64,000 nt of DNA from assembly GCA_963804045.1 (NCBI GenBank), contig CAWDOR010000023.1:62001-126000 (forward strand), written 5' to 3'. Position 1 is the stretch's first letter, and every line of letters starts with the position of its first letter. Of this stretch, positions 33,382-41,726 are shown piece by piece. Made by a program: the position numbers and the translations under genes. A model generated the notes under the pieces. That model was given only the letters and a program-made list of their open reading frames with translations, made no database searches and was not told where the DNA came from. The DNA comes from Rhodoblastus sp963804045 (GTDB taxonomy: Bacteria > Pseudomonadota > Alphaproteobacteria > Rhizobiales > Beijerinckiaceae).

Positions 33382-36105
33382 TCATCGCTTGTCCGGCCGC
33401 GTCTCCGCCTCGGTCGGCGGCTCCCTGAGGTCGAGCACGACCCTTTTCACGCCATGCTCATGCGGATCTTCCATGATCTTGAAGCCGAGCGCCTGATTCA
33501 TCGACAGCATCGGCCCGTTTTCGCTCAGCACCTGGCCCTCGACCTCTTGAACGCCTTCGGCGCGGGCGAATTCGATCATATATTTCATTAGCTTCCAGCC
33601 GAGGCCCTGGCCCTTCATGTCGGAGCGCAGCAGGACGGCGTATTCGCCCTTCTCATGGTCGGCGTCGAGCATCAGCCTGACCACGCCGAGCATCAGCCCG
33701 GTCTCCTCCTCCACGGCGACGCAGACGAAGGAGCGCGCGTAGTCGATCTGGATGAGCCGGGCGATGAAGGCATGGGAGAATTCCTTCACCGGGCCGAAGA
33801 AGCGCAGGCGGATATCTTCCGGCGAGACATGCGGGAAGAAGGCCTTGTACATTTCCTCGTCCTCGGGCCGCACCGGGCGCAATTGCACGGGCGTGCCGTT
33901 CTTGAGGCTGGTGCGCCGCTCCTGCGCCTTGGGATAGGGGGCGATGGCGAAGCGCGGATTGGCGCCCGCCGCCGTCTTGCCGCTGAACGGGGCCACGGCG
34001 ACACGGGCGTCGACCACCACCACGCCGTCGGAATCGGCGAGCACCGGATTGAGCTCCAGTTCGCGAATTTCCGGAATATCGGCGGAAAGCTGCGAGATTT
34101 TCACCAGCAGCAGCGCGATGGCGTCAATATCGGCGGCGGGAATGTCGCGATAGTCGCGCAAGGCGCGGACAACGCGGGTCTGTTCGATCAGCCCGCGCGC
34201 CAGCGACAGGTCGAGCGGCGGCAGCGCCAGGGCCTTGTCGTTGATCACCTCCACCGCCTTGCCGCCGCGACCGAACACGATCACCGGGCCGAAGGTCGGA
34301 TCGTCGGCGACGCCCATCACCAGTTCGCGGGCGTTGGGCCGTCGCACCATGGGATGGATGGTGACGCCGTCGACCCGCGCATGCGGGGCTTCCGCCGCCA
34401 CCCGCTCCAGCATTTTGCGCGTGGTCTCCACCACCTGCTCGATGCTGCGCTGGTCGAGCGCGACGCCGCCGAGATCGGATTTATGGACAATGTCGCGGGA
34501 CATGATTTTCACGACGCAGCCGCCGTAGCGGCCGATCACCAGCCGCGCCACTTCCGCAGCCTCTTCCGGCGAGCGGGCGAGCCGCGCCGGGGCGATGGGA
34601 ATGTCATAGGCTTCGAGCAGCGCGGTGATTTCCACCGGCGCCAGCCAGCTATGGCCGCGCGCGATGGCCTGCTGGATCACGGCGCGGGCCTTGGCGGCAT
34701 TGGGGGCGAAATCCACGGGCATGGAGGGCGGCGCCGCCATCAGCGCCTCGCGCGCCTGGCGCCACTTGACCATGTGGATGAAGCCGGCCACCGCGCCGCG
34801 CTCGTAATGGGGAATGCGCGCCTCTTCGAAAATACGGTCGGTCTCCTCGTCCGCGCCATACCAGACGGCGAAGGTCGGCTTGGCCGAAATCGAGGATTTG
34901 CGGTGTTTTTTCACCGCCTCGACGGCGGCCTTGGCCATGTCGCGGCTGTTGATCAGCACATTGGGGGCGTGGATCGCTAGCACCGCGTCATTGGCGCGAT
35001 CCTGGAGCGTCAGCGCCAGGGTCTGGCCGAAAACTTCCGGGCTCGCGTCCGCCGCCACTTCGATCGGCGAGGCGCCCGACCAGGAGTCGGGCAGCAAGGG
35101 TTTCAGCAGGTCGCGCGTGGCCGGCGAAACTTCCGCCAGCTTGCCGCCGAGATCGAGCAATTGGTCGATGGCGAGATAGCCGACGCCACGGCCATTGGTG
35201 ACCACGGCCAGCCTTTCGCCATTGAAGGGCTTGACGCGGCCCAGGGCCTCGGCGGCGTCGAACAGCAAATCGATGTCGGGCACGCGCAACAGGCCGGCGC
35301 GGCGGAAGGCGGCGTCATAGACATCGTCGGCGGTGGCGAGATTGCCGGCATGGGTGCCGGCGCGGCGCGAGGCCTCGTGGCGCCCCGACCGCACCACGAT
35401 CACCGGTTTCACGCGCGATGCGGCGCGGGCGGCGGACATGAAGCCCTTGGCGTCCTCCAGGTGCTCCACGTAAAGCATGATGGCGCGGGTCATGGGGTCG
35501 AGGGCGTAATAATCGAGCAGATCGTCGAAATCGACATCGGCCATGTCGCCCAGCGAGACCATGCCGGAAAAACCGACCTGGCGGCTGTGCGCCCAGGCGA
35601 TGATCGCGCCGAGCACGGCGGAGGATTGCGAGATGACCGCGAGATCGCCCGGCAGCACCGGCTGCGCCGCGAGCGATGCGTTGAGCTTGATTTTCGGGGC
35701 GATGACGCCGTGGCAATTGGGGCCGAATATGCGGATGTCGCGGGCGCGGGCGATGGCGCGCAACTGTTCGAACAGCGAATCGACGCCGGGCGTCGGATCG
35801 TCGGTCATGACGATGACGCCGTCGACGCCGACATCGGCGGCCTCGTTGACGATGGCGGCGACCTTCTCCCTGGGCGCGACGATGACGACGAGGTCGGGCT
35901 TCTCCGGCAAGGCCCGCAATTCCGGGTAGCAGGGCCGGCCCTCGATCTCCTGGTGACGCGGGTTGACCAGATGAATGGCGCCGGCGAATCCGGCGGAAAC
36001 AATATTGTCGAGCACCGCCCGGCCTGTGGAGCCGGCGCGCTCGCTGGCGCCGACCAGAGCCAGGGATTTGGGCTGCAAGGCCCGATCCAGTTTGCGCGTG
36101 CTCAT
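33382..36105 (-). CDS. Acyl-CoA synthetase (ADP-forming)/GNAT fusion, Pat-like protein acetyltransferase
   Basis: 907 residues. The order is CoA-binding domain (ALVGASERAGSTGRAVLDN), flavodoxin-like succinyl-CoA-synthetase domain (residues 150-460), ATP-grasp region (about 480-700, GGCVVKIMSRDIVHKSDLGGVAL) and a C-terminal GNAT domain (about 745-900, LRSDMKGQGLGWKLMKYMI). This is the layout of PatZ/Pka lysine acetyltransferases that modulate acetyl-CoA synthetase. RAGTHAGNLA keeps a His where active ADP-forming acetyl-CoA synthetases carry their phospho-His, so ligase activity may persist. It stands alone, convergent with the L,D-transpeptidase. Confidence 0.9.
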   Translation of the reverse strand: MSTRKLDRALQPKSLALVGASERAGSTGRAVLDNIVSAGFAGAIHLVNPRHQEIEGRPCYPELRALPEKPDLVVIVAPREKVAAIVNEAADVGVDGVIVMTDDPTPGVDSLFEQLRAIARARDIRIFGPNCHGVIAPKIKLNASLAAQPVLPGDLAVISQSSAVLGAIIAWAHSRQVGFSGMVSLGDMADVDFDDLLDYYALDPMTRAIMLYVEHLEDAKGFMSAARAASRVKPVIVVRSGRHEASRRAGTHAGNLATADDVYDAAFRRAGLLRVPDIDLLFDAAEALGRVKPFNGERLAVVTNGRGVGYLAIDQLLDLGGKLAEVSPATRDLLKPLLPDSWSGASPIEVAADASPEVFGQTLALTLQDRANDAVLAIHAPNVLINSRDMAKAAVEAVKKHRKSSISAKPTFAVWYGADEETDRIFEEARIPHYERGAVAGFIHMVKWRQAREALMAAPPSMPVDFAPNAAKARAVIQQAIARGHSWLAPVEITALLEAYDIPIAPARLARSPEEAAEVARLVIGRYGGCVVKIMSRDIVHKSDLGGVALDQRSIEQVVETTRKMLERVAAEAPHARVDGVTIHPMVRRPNARELVMGVADDPTFGPVIVFGRGGKAVEVINDKALALPPLDLSLARGLIEQTRVVRALRDYRDIPAADIDAIALLLVKISQLSADIPEIRELELNPVLADSDGVVVVDARVAVAPFSGKTAAGANPRFAIAPYPKAQERRTSLKNGTPVQLRPVRPEDEEMYKAFFPHVSPEDIRLRFFGPVKEFSHAFIARLIQIDYARSFVCVAVEEETGLMLGVVRLMLDADHEKGEYAVLLRSDMKGQGLGWKLMKYMIEFARAEGVQEVEGQVLSENGPMLSMNQALGFKIMEDPHEHGVKRVVLDLREPPTEAETRPDKR

Positions 36106-36266
36106 CGATTCTCTCCCGAATGCCGCCGCAGTCTAGACGATTTCGCCGGCCAAAGCGCCTTCGACGCTTGGCTTAAGCTTGTCGGCGTCATTTGCCGCTT
36201 GCGCCAGGAACACGACCGCGTTTAATGGCGCCCGGTTCCATCGCCGCGCCATGATCGGGAGCAAAT

Positions 36267-36641
36267 TTGTTCAGATTTCTGTTGGTTTTCCTGGCCATGG
36301 CGCTCGCCGGCGGGGCCTGTGCCGCCCGCGCCGAGGACGTGCTGGGCGCCTGGATGCGCGACGACGGCGCGGTCAGGATCGAGTTCTCGCCCTGCGGCCC
36401 GGCCGTTTGCGGCGACATCGCCTGGCTGAAAAACCCCAAGGCCAAGGCGAAAATCGGTCAGCGCGTATTTTTCGACATGGCGCGGGCCGATCAGATCAGT
36501 TGGACCGGCAAGGCCTTTAGCCCCGAAGACGGCAAGACCTATTCCGGCAAAATGGTGCTGAGCGGCAAGAAGCTCAAAACCAGCGGCTGCGTGTTCGGCG
36601 GCCTCATCTGCAAGACGGTGTTTTGGAACCGGGCGGGTTAA
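36267..36641 (+). CDS. DUF2147 secreted protein
   Basis: 124 residues with a TTG start and a signal peptide (LLVFLAMALAGGACAARAEDV). The mature part has LGAWMRDDGAVRIEFSPCGPAVCGDIAWL and GKMVLSGKKLKTSGCVFGGLICKTVFW, the beta-rich DUF2147 domain with paired Cys. Function unknown; periplasmic. It is convergent with metZ, seven bases apart. Confidence 0.85.
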   Translation: MFRFLLVFLAMALAGGACAARAEDVLGAWMRDDGAVRIEFSPCGPAVCGDIAWLKNPKAKAKIGQRVFFDMARADQISWTGKAFSPEDGKTYSGKMVLSGKKLKTSGCVFGGLICKTVFWNRAG

Positions 36642-36647
36642 GGCGGC

Positions 36648-37853
36648 TCACACCGCCGCCAGACCGCGCTTCAGATCGTCGATCAGGTCGTCGGCGTCCT
36701 CCAGCCCCACCGACAGGCGCAACATGCCCTGGGTGATGCCGGCGGCCAGACGCGCGTCTTCGCTCAGGCGCTGATGCGTGGTGGTCGAGGGATGGGTGAT
36801 GAGGCTCTTGGCGTCGCCCAGATTGTTGGAAATCTTGATGATTTCCAGCGCATTGGCGAAGCGGAAGGCTTCACTCTGGCCGCCCTTGACCTCCAGGGCG
36901 ACCATGGTCGAGCCGCCCTTCATCTGCTTTTTCGCCAGTTCATACTGGGGATGGTCGGCGCGGCCGGGATAGAACACGCGGGCGATTTTTTCTTCGCCGG
37001 CGAGGAAATCGGCGAGTTTGGCGGCGCTGTCCTGCTGCTGGGCGATGCGCAGCGGCAGGGTCTCCAGCCCCTTCAACAGCACCCAGGCGTTGAAGGGCGA
37101 CAGCGACGGCCCGGTCTGGCGCAGATAATTCTGGATGTGGGTGTCGATGAAGGCCTTGGAGCCGAGGATCACGCCGCCGAGACAACGGCCCTGGCCGTCA
37201 ATATGCTTGGTGGCGGAATAAACCACGCAATCCGCGCCCAGCTCCAGCGGCTTCTGCATCAGCGGGGTGGCGAAGACATTGTCCACCACCAGGGTCGCGC
37301 CGCCGGCGTGCAGAATTTCGGCGATTCCCGCTATGTCGAGCACGCCCAGCGCCGGATTGGTCGGGCTTTCGAGAAAAGCGGTCTTGGTGTTGGGGCGCAA
37401 CGCCGCCTTCCACTGGGCGAGATCGTCGCCGTCGACCAGCGTGGTTTCGACGCCGAAACGCGGCAGCAGGTCCTGGACCACATAGAGGCAGGAGCCGAAC
37501 AAAGCGCTGGAGGCGACGACATGGTCGCCCGCCCGGACCTGAGCCATCAAAGCATTGGTGACGGCGGCCATGCCGGTGGCGGTGGCGCGCGCGGCTTCCG
37601 CGCCCTCCAGCAGCGCCATGCGCTCCTCGAACATGGCGACGGTGGGATTGCCGAAGCGGCTGTATTGGAAGCCGATGTCCTCGCCGGTGAAGCGCGCCGC
37701 CGCCTGTTCGGCGCTGTTATAGACAAAGCCCTGGGTCAGAAACAAAGCCTCGGAGGTCTCGCCAAAGCCGGAGCGCAAGCTTCCCCCGTGAACGAGCTGG
37801 GTGCGCGGGCGAAGCGTCTTGGCGTCGAGGGCGGGACGGTCATAGGCGGACAT
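36648..37853 (-). CDS. metZ: O-succinylhomoserine sulfhydrylase
   Basis: PLP enzyme making homocysteine from O-succinylhomoserine and sulfide in methionine synthesis. FTGEDIGFQYSRFGNPTV, ESPTNPALGVLDI and VVYSATKHIDGQGRCLGG, with the PLP-binding Lys, are diagnostic; SRFGNPT is the substrate phosphate site. ATG 37853, with GAGGAGAA ahead, gives 401 residues. Controlled by the SAM-II riboswitch immediately upstream, so expression should fall when SAM is abundant. Confidence 0.95.
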   Translation of the reverse strand: MSAYDRPALDAKTLRPRTQLVHGGSLRSGFGETSEALFLTQGFVYNSAEQAAARFTGEDIGFQYSRFGNPTVAMFEERMALLEGAEAARATATGMAAVTNALMAQVRAGDHVVASSALFGSCLYVVQDLLPRFGVETTLVDGDDLAQWKAALRPNTKTAFLESPTNPALGVLDIAGIAEILHAGGATLVVDNVFATPLMQKPLELGADCVVYSATKHIDGQGRCLGGVILGSKAFIDTHIQNYLRQTGPSLSPFNAWVLLKGLETLPLRIAQQQDSAAKLADFLAGEEKIARVFYPGRADHPQYELAKKQMKGGSTMVALEVKGGQSEAFRFANALEIIKISNNLGDAKSLITHPSTTTHQRLSEDARLAAGITQGMLRLSVGLEDADDLIDDLKRGLAAV

Positions 37854-37914
37854 GGATTCTCCTCGCATCCTTTTGGGACGCCTGACACGGGCAAAACCAT
37901 CCTTGAGGGGTCAG

Positions 37915-37980
37915 CCCGGCCTTTTAGCGCTTCATATTTCGTGGCGGCAAGCCGGCCGGCTCAAAGGGGGCCACCTGCAA
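37915..37980 (-). ncRNA. SAM-II riboswitch upstream of metZ
   Basis: On the minus strand: GGTGGC pairs with GCCACG (P1), enclosing TTTGAGCCGGCCGGCTTGC; then the A-rich segment and GAAGCGCTAAAAGGCC, whose GCTAAAAGG end forms the pseudoknot and overlaps ribosome access. This is the compact SAM-II H-type pseudoknot known from metA and metZ leaders in Alphaproteobacteria. It lies about 60 nt upstream of the metZ start. Confidence 0.88.
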
Positions 37981-38093
37981 CCTTTAGCCCCGCCCGCGGG
38001 GGGCGGCAAGACTTTCTTATCGGCGCTGCGCTACAAGGAGGGAATGAGAAACCATCGCGAAAACCCGCGAATCGCCCTGACGGACCGCCCGTC

Positions 38094-39537
38094 ATGAGGG
38101 TGGTTTTCGCATTTCTCATCAATACGCTGTTCAATCTGATCGTTGGCCTGATCGTCGCCAAATTCCTTGGCCCCGAGGAATATGGCCGATTCGCCCTGGC
38201 GGTCGGCGTGATGATTTTCGGCCAGGCGCTGGCCTTCGAATGGATTCGGCTCTGCGCGATTCGCTTCTATTCGCGGCGCTCGCGCGAGAAAAAGCCGCAT
38301 GTGCGCGCCACGCTCGACGCCGCCTTCGTGATTTTTTCGCTTGGTTTCGCGCCGCTGGCCCTGGCTTTCGCCTATCTCGGCCCGGAGTTCGCGCTGCCGC
38401 GCGATCTCGTCGCCCTGGCTTTCGCCGCTGCCATCGCCAATGGCCTGTTCGATTATCAGACCGCGCTGGCGCGGGCGCGCTTCGACGATCACCTCTATAT
38501 GCGCGTCGTCGTCGGCAAGAATCTGCTGGCGCTGGTGTTCACCGCCGGCGGCGCCTGGGCGACCGGCTCGGCGCGGGTGGCGCTGATCGCCGGCATGGTC
38601 AGCCTGCTCGGCGCGTTGATCTTCACCCAAAAGGGTTTCGACGATCCCGGCGTCAGCTTCGCGCGCGCCGACCGCCGGCTGTTGCGCCACTACGCGGCCT
38701 ACGCCCTGCCCATTGTCGCGGCCGTGGTGCTTTATCAGCTGATCCCGCTGGTCAATCGCGATCTCGCCGCGCGCTATTTCGGCTTCGCCGAGACCGGGCG
38801 CTTCGCGCTGGCCTTCGATCTCGGCCAGCGCGCCGTGGCCGCGCTGGGCTCGGCGCTGGACGTGCTGCTGTTCCAGATCGCCGTGCGCGCCCATGATCTG
38901 CATGGCCAGGACAAGGCGCGCGAACAGGTGGCGAAGAATATCGCCATTGTCTTCGCCTTTCTCGGCCCGGCCTGCGTCGGCGTCTGGATCGTGCTGCCCT
39001 CCGTCGAAATTCTGGTGGTGCCCTTCGCCTATCGCGGCGCCTTCAGCCATTATCTCACGCTGATGCTGCCGGGCCTGTTCTGCATGGGGCTGGGCCAGTT
39101 CTCGCTCAACGCCATTTTCCAGATCGCCCGCAAAACCCTGCCGGTGGTGTTCGCCGCCCTGGTCGTCTGCATCGCCGATCCTCTGTTTTTCCTGGCCCTG
39201 CCGCGCGCCGGGGACGCTTCGAGCCTCGCCCTGGCGCAGAGTCTGGCCTTTGTCGCGGGTTTCTTGACCCTGCTGCTGTTCGCGCGTCTCAATGGCGCGC
39301 TGGCGGCCGCGTTTTCGCGATCTCGCCTGGACGCTTGTTGCTGCCCTGGGCATGGCGGCTTTGGCCGGCCCCTGGCGCGAATTCCATCCGGGCCTGCCGC
39401 AAATGCTGGCGCAGATCGCGGTGGCCGGCGGCTTTTATCTGCTGATCGTCGGCCTGTTCGACGTCGCCGGGCTGCGCGGCGCCTTCATGGACAAATATGG
39501 CGCCTGGAAGAACCGCTCGGCGTTAACATCGCAATAA
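38094..39537 (+). CDS. Lipopolysaccharide/exopolysaccharide flippase (Wzx/MviN-like), one apparent frameshift
   Basis: A 480-residue (corrected) integral membrane protein of about 12-14 helices. It opens FLINTLFNLIVGLIVAKFLGPEEYGRFALAV, the typical Wzx beginning, and belongs to the MATE/polysaccharide_synt superfamily that flips lipid-linked sugars across the inner membrane. After NGALAAAF the frame shifts at TTTT near 39313; removing one T continues into RDLAWTLVAALGMAALAG and a normal final helix ending at 39537. The indel sits in a homopolymer, so an error is likely. Divergent from metZ. Confidence 0.85.
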
Positions 39538-39615
39538 CCATCAAACAGGGTAAATCTTCATCGTGAATCGATATGGTTTATACTGCCTGGGTCTGGCGTT
39601 TCAGGACTTTCGATC

Positions 39616-40281
39616 ATGTTCAATCCGCGCATTTTTGCTCCCGTTGTCTTTGGGTTGTCTTTTCTGACCCTCGCCGCGCCTGTGCGCGCCCAAAATCTCG
39701 GCGGCGGGCTGATCGAATTTCTGGTCACGGGCGGCGGCGAGGCGCGGCAACGTCCGCTTCCCGAACCCCGTCCCACGGTCAACCAGCCGGGATACCGGCA
39801 GGCGGCGCTGGCGCCGGCGCGGCGCGAATGGAGCGTGCCGGAAGAGTTCCACCGCCAGGACGTGCCCTATGAGGGCGGCGGCGCGGTCGGCTCGATCGTG
39901 GTCGATACGCCCAGTCATTTCCTCTATCTGGTGACGGCGCCGGGCCGGGCGATGCGCTATGGCATAGGCGTGGGGCGCCCCGGCTTCACCTGGGCGGGCC
40001 ATAAAAACATCAGCCGCAAGGCGGAATGGCCGGATTGGACGCCGCCGCCGGAAATGCTGCTGCGCCGCCCCGAACTGCCCAGCCATATGGACGGCGGCCC
40101 CGACAATCCGCTGGGCGCGCGGGCGCTCTATCTCGGCTCCTCCATGTATCGCATCCACGGCACCAACGAGCCCTGGACCATCGGCAAGAATGTGTCGTCC
40201 GGCTGCATCCGCATGATGAACGAGGATGTGATCGACCTCTATGAGCGGGTGAAGGTGGGGGCGCCCGTCGAGGTGCTTTGA
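39616..40281 (+). CDS. L,D-transpeptidase (YkuD domain), ErfK type
   Basis: 221 residues, signal peptide (VFGLSFLTLAAPVRAQN), short linker, then YkuD. WPDWTPPPEMLLRRPELPSHMDGG and YRIHGTNEPWTIGKNVSSGCIRM give the substrate and catalytic His/Cys motifs. Very close in sequence to the enzyme at 11016-11807 but with a much shorter linker. Periplasmic peptidoglycan 3-3 crosslinking or protein attachment. Confidence 0.92.
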   Translation: MFNPRIFAPVVFGLSFLTLAAPVRAQNLGGGLIEFLVTGGGEARQRPLPEPRPTVNQPGYRQAALAPARREWSVPEEFHRQDVPYEGGGAVGSIVVDTPSHFLYLVTAPGRAMRYGIGVGRPGFTWAGHKNISRKAEWPDWTPPPEMLLRRPELPSHMDGGPDNPLGARALYLGSSMYRIHGTNEPWTIGKNVSSGCIRMMNEDVIDLYERVKVGAPVEVL

Positions 40282-40337
40282 GATTCTTGTTGTGGCGCCG
40301 ACAGTGAATGGCGCAAAACGGTGGATTGCTGACGGTC

Positions 40338-40505
40338 GTTAGCCCCATTCTTTCCGCCGTCATGGCCGTGCGTGTCACGGCCATCCACGCCAGCGTGGAA
40401 GGCGCCGTTTTAATTGCGCCGACATGCATGCAACGGCCCGGCGTGGATGCCCGTGACAAGCACGGGCATTACGACGCCAGAGACCGTGCGTCGCCGTCTG
40501 CAACG
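40338..40505. repeat. Intergenic repeat, copy 1 (long form)
   Basis: This non-coding stretch contains CCGCCGTCATGGCCGTG and, about 95 bp later, CCCGTGACAAGCACGGGCAT followed by ACGACGCCAGAGACCGTGCG. The same two blocks occur joined at 49011-49080. The inner part has self-complementary pieces (GTGTCACGGCCATCCACG and CGTGGATGCCCGTGACA), giving a long imperfect hairpin. No protein gene. Confidence 0.6.
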
Positions 40506-40554
40506 AGCGGAACGCGGTCATGGCATCACGAAACCAAGCGCGTAATTTTCGCCC

Positions 40555-41571
40555 TTACGCGCGATAAGCCCCCTGTCGCTCCAGCATCCAGCCCGGATAT
40601 TCTTCCGGCAATTTGGTCACCGCGTCGAGCGCGGCGAGATCGGCGGCGTCGAGCGTGACTTGTGTCGCGCTCAGATTGTCCTGGAGCTGTTCGACGCGCT
40701 TCGCGCCGACGATCACGCTGGTGACCACATCCTGATGCAAAAGCCAGGCGAGGGCGATCTGGGCGATGCTGGCGCCTTTGGCGGCGGCCATGCCGCGCAT
40801 GAGATCTATCGCGGCGAAGGCGCGGTCGCGGTTCACCGGCGGGAAATCAAATGTCGCGCGCCGCCCCTCTGCCCCCTTGCTGTCGCGGTCGAACTTGCCG
40901 GTGAGGAGGCCGCCGGCGAGCGGGCTCCAGACCATCAAGCCGATCTTTTCCGAGCGCAGCATGGGTGCGATTTCGCGTTCGATGTCGCGGCCGGCCAGGG
41001 TGTAATAGGCCTGGAGCGACAGGATCGGCGCGAGCTGGCGCGCCTGCGTGATGCCCACGGCTTTGACCACTTGCCAGGCCGCCCAGTTGGACAGGCCGAT
41101 GTAGCGGACATGGCCCTGACGCACGAGGGTATCCAGGGCCTCAAGCGTCTCGACAATGGGCGTCGCCGGATCGAAGCCGTGAATCTGATAGAGGTCGATG
41201 TGATCGAGCCCGAGTTGCGCAAGACTGGCCTTGCACTGGCTGAGAATATGGCCGCGAGAGGCGCCGCGCGCATTTGGGCCTTCGCCCATCGGCCCTAAAA
41301 CCTTGGTGGCGATCACCACGTCGTCGCGGCCTATGCCGAGGTTTTTCAGCGCCTGCCCCAGAATGCGCTCGCTGGCGCCGCCGGCGTAAATATTGGCGGT
41401 GTCGATGAAATTGATCCCGGCGTCCAGCGCGGTCTTGACCAGCGCGTCGGCCTCGTCCTGCTGGAGCCGGCCGATCTGGCCCCACATGCCCTCGCCGCCG
41501 CCAAAGGTCATGGTCCCCAGGCAAAGTTCCGAGACGAACAGGCCGCTATGGCCGAGTTGACGCATGCGCAT
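40555..41571 (-). CDS. Aldo/keto reductase
   Basis: 338 residues with the NADPH-dependent TIM-barrel pattern: MRQLGHSGLFVSELCLGTMTFG, INFIDTANIYAGGASERILG (catalytic Asp and Tyr), VVIATKV (catalytic Lys), DLYQIHGFDP (catalytic His) and SVIVGAKRVEQLQDNL (cofactor phosphate binding). Resembles the YajO/YhdN-like oxidoreductases; the substrate is unknown. Confidence 0.92.
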   Translation of the reverse strand: MRMRQLGHSGLFVSELCLGTMTFGGGEGMWGQIGRLQQDEADALVKTALDAGINFIDTANIYAGGASERILGQALKNLGIGRDDVVIATKVLGPMGEGPNARGASRGHILSQCKASLAQLGLDHIDLYQIHGFDPATPIVETLEALDTLVRQGHVRYIGLSNWAAWQVVKAVGITQARQLAPILSLQAYYTLAGRDIEREIAPMLRSEKIGLMVWSPLAGGLLTGKFDRDSKGAEGRRATFDFPPVNRDRAFAAIDLMRGMAAAKGASIAQIALAWLLHQDVVTSVIVGAKRVEQLQDNLSATQVTLDAADLAALDAVTKLPEEYPGWMLERQGAYRA

Positions 41572-41663
41572 GGCTTGCCTCCGCAATGTTTTGGCGACGC
41601 GGAGACTATCAGAAATTTTCCGCCGGCGAGCGTCAAGCCTTTTGCCCGGCCTGCTCCGGGCCC

Positions 41664-41692
41664 AAAAAAGCCCGCCGGAAAATCCGGCGGGC
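41664..41692 (-). terminator. Intrinsic terminator after acnB
   Basis: On the minus strand GCCCGCCGGA and TCCGGCGGGC form a 10-bp stem around three bases (41692-41670), followed by TTTTTT (41669-41664). It lies 35 bp beyond the acnB stop. Confidence 0.9.
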
Positions 41693-41726
41693 CATGATTA
41701 TTTTGCGATGCGCGAAGTTGCGGCGA

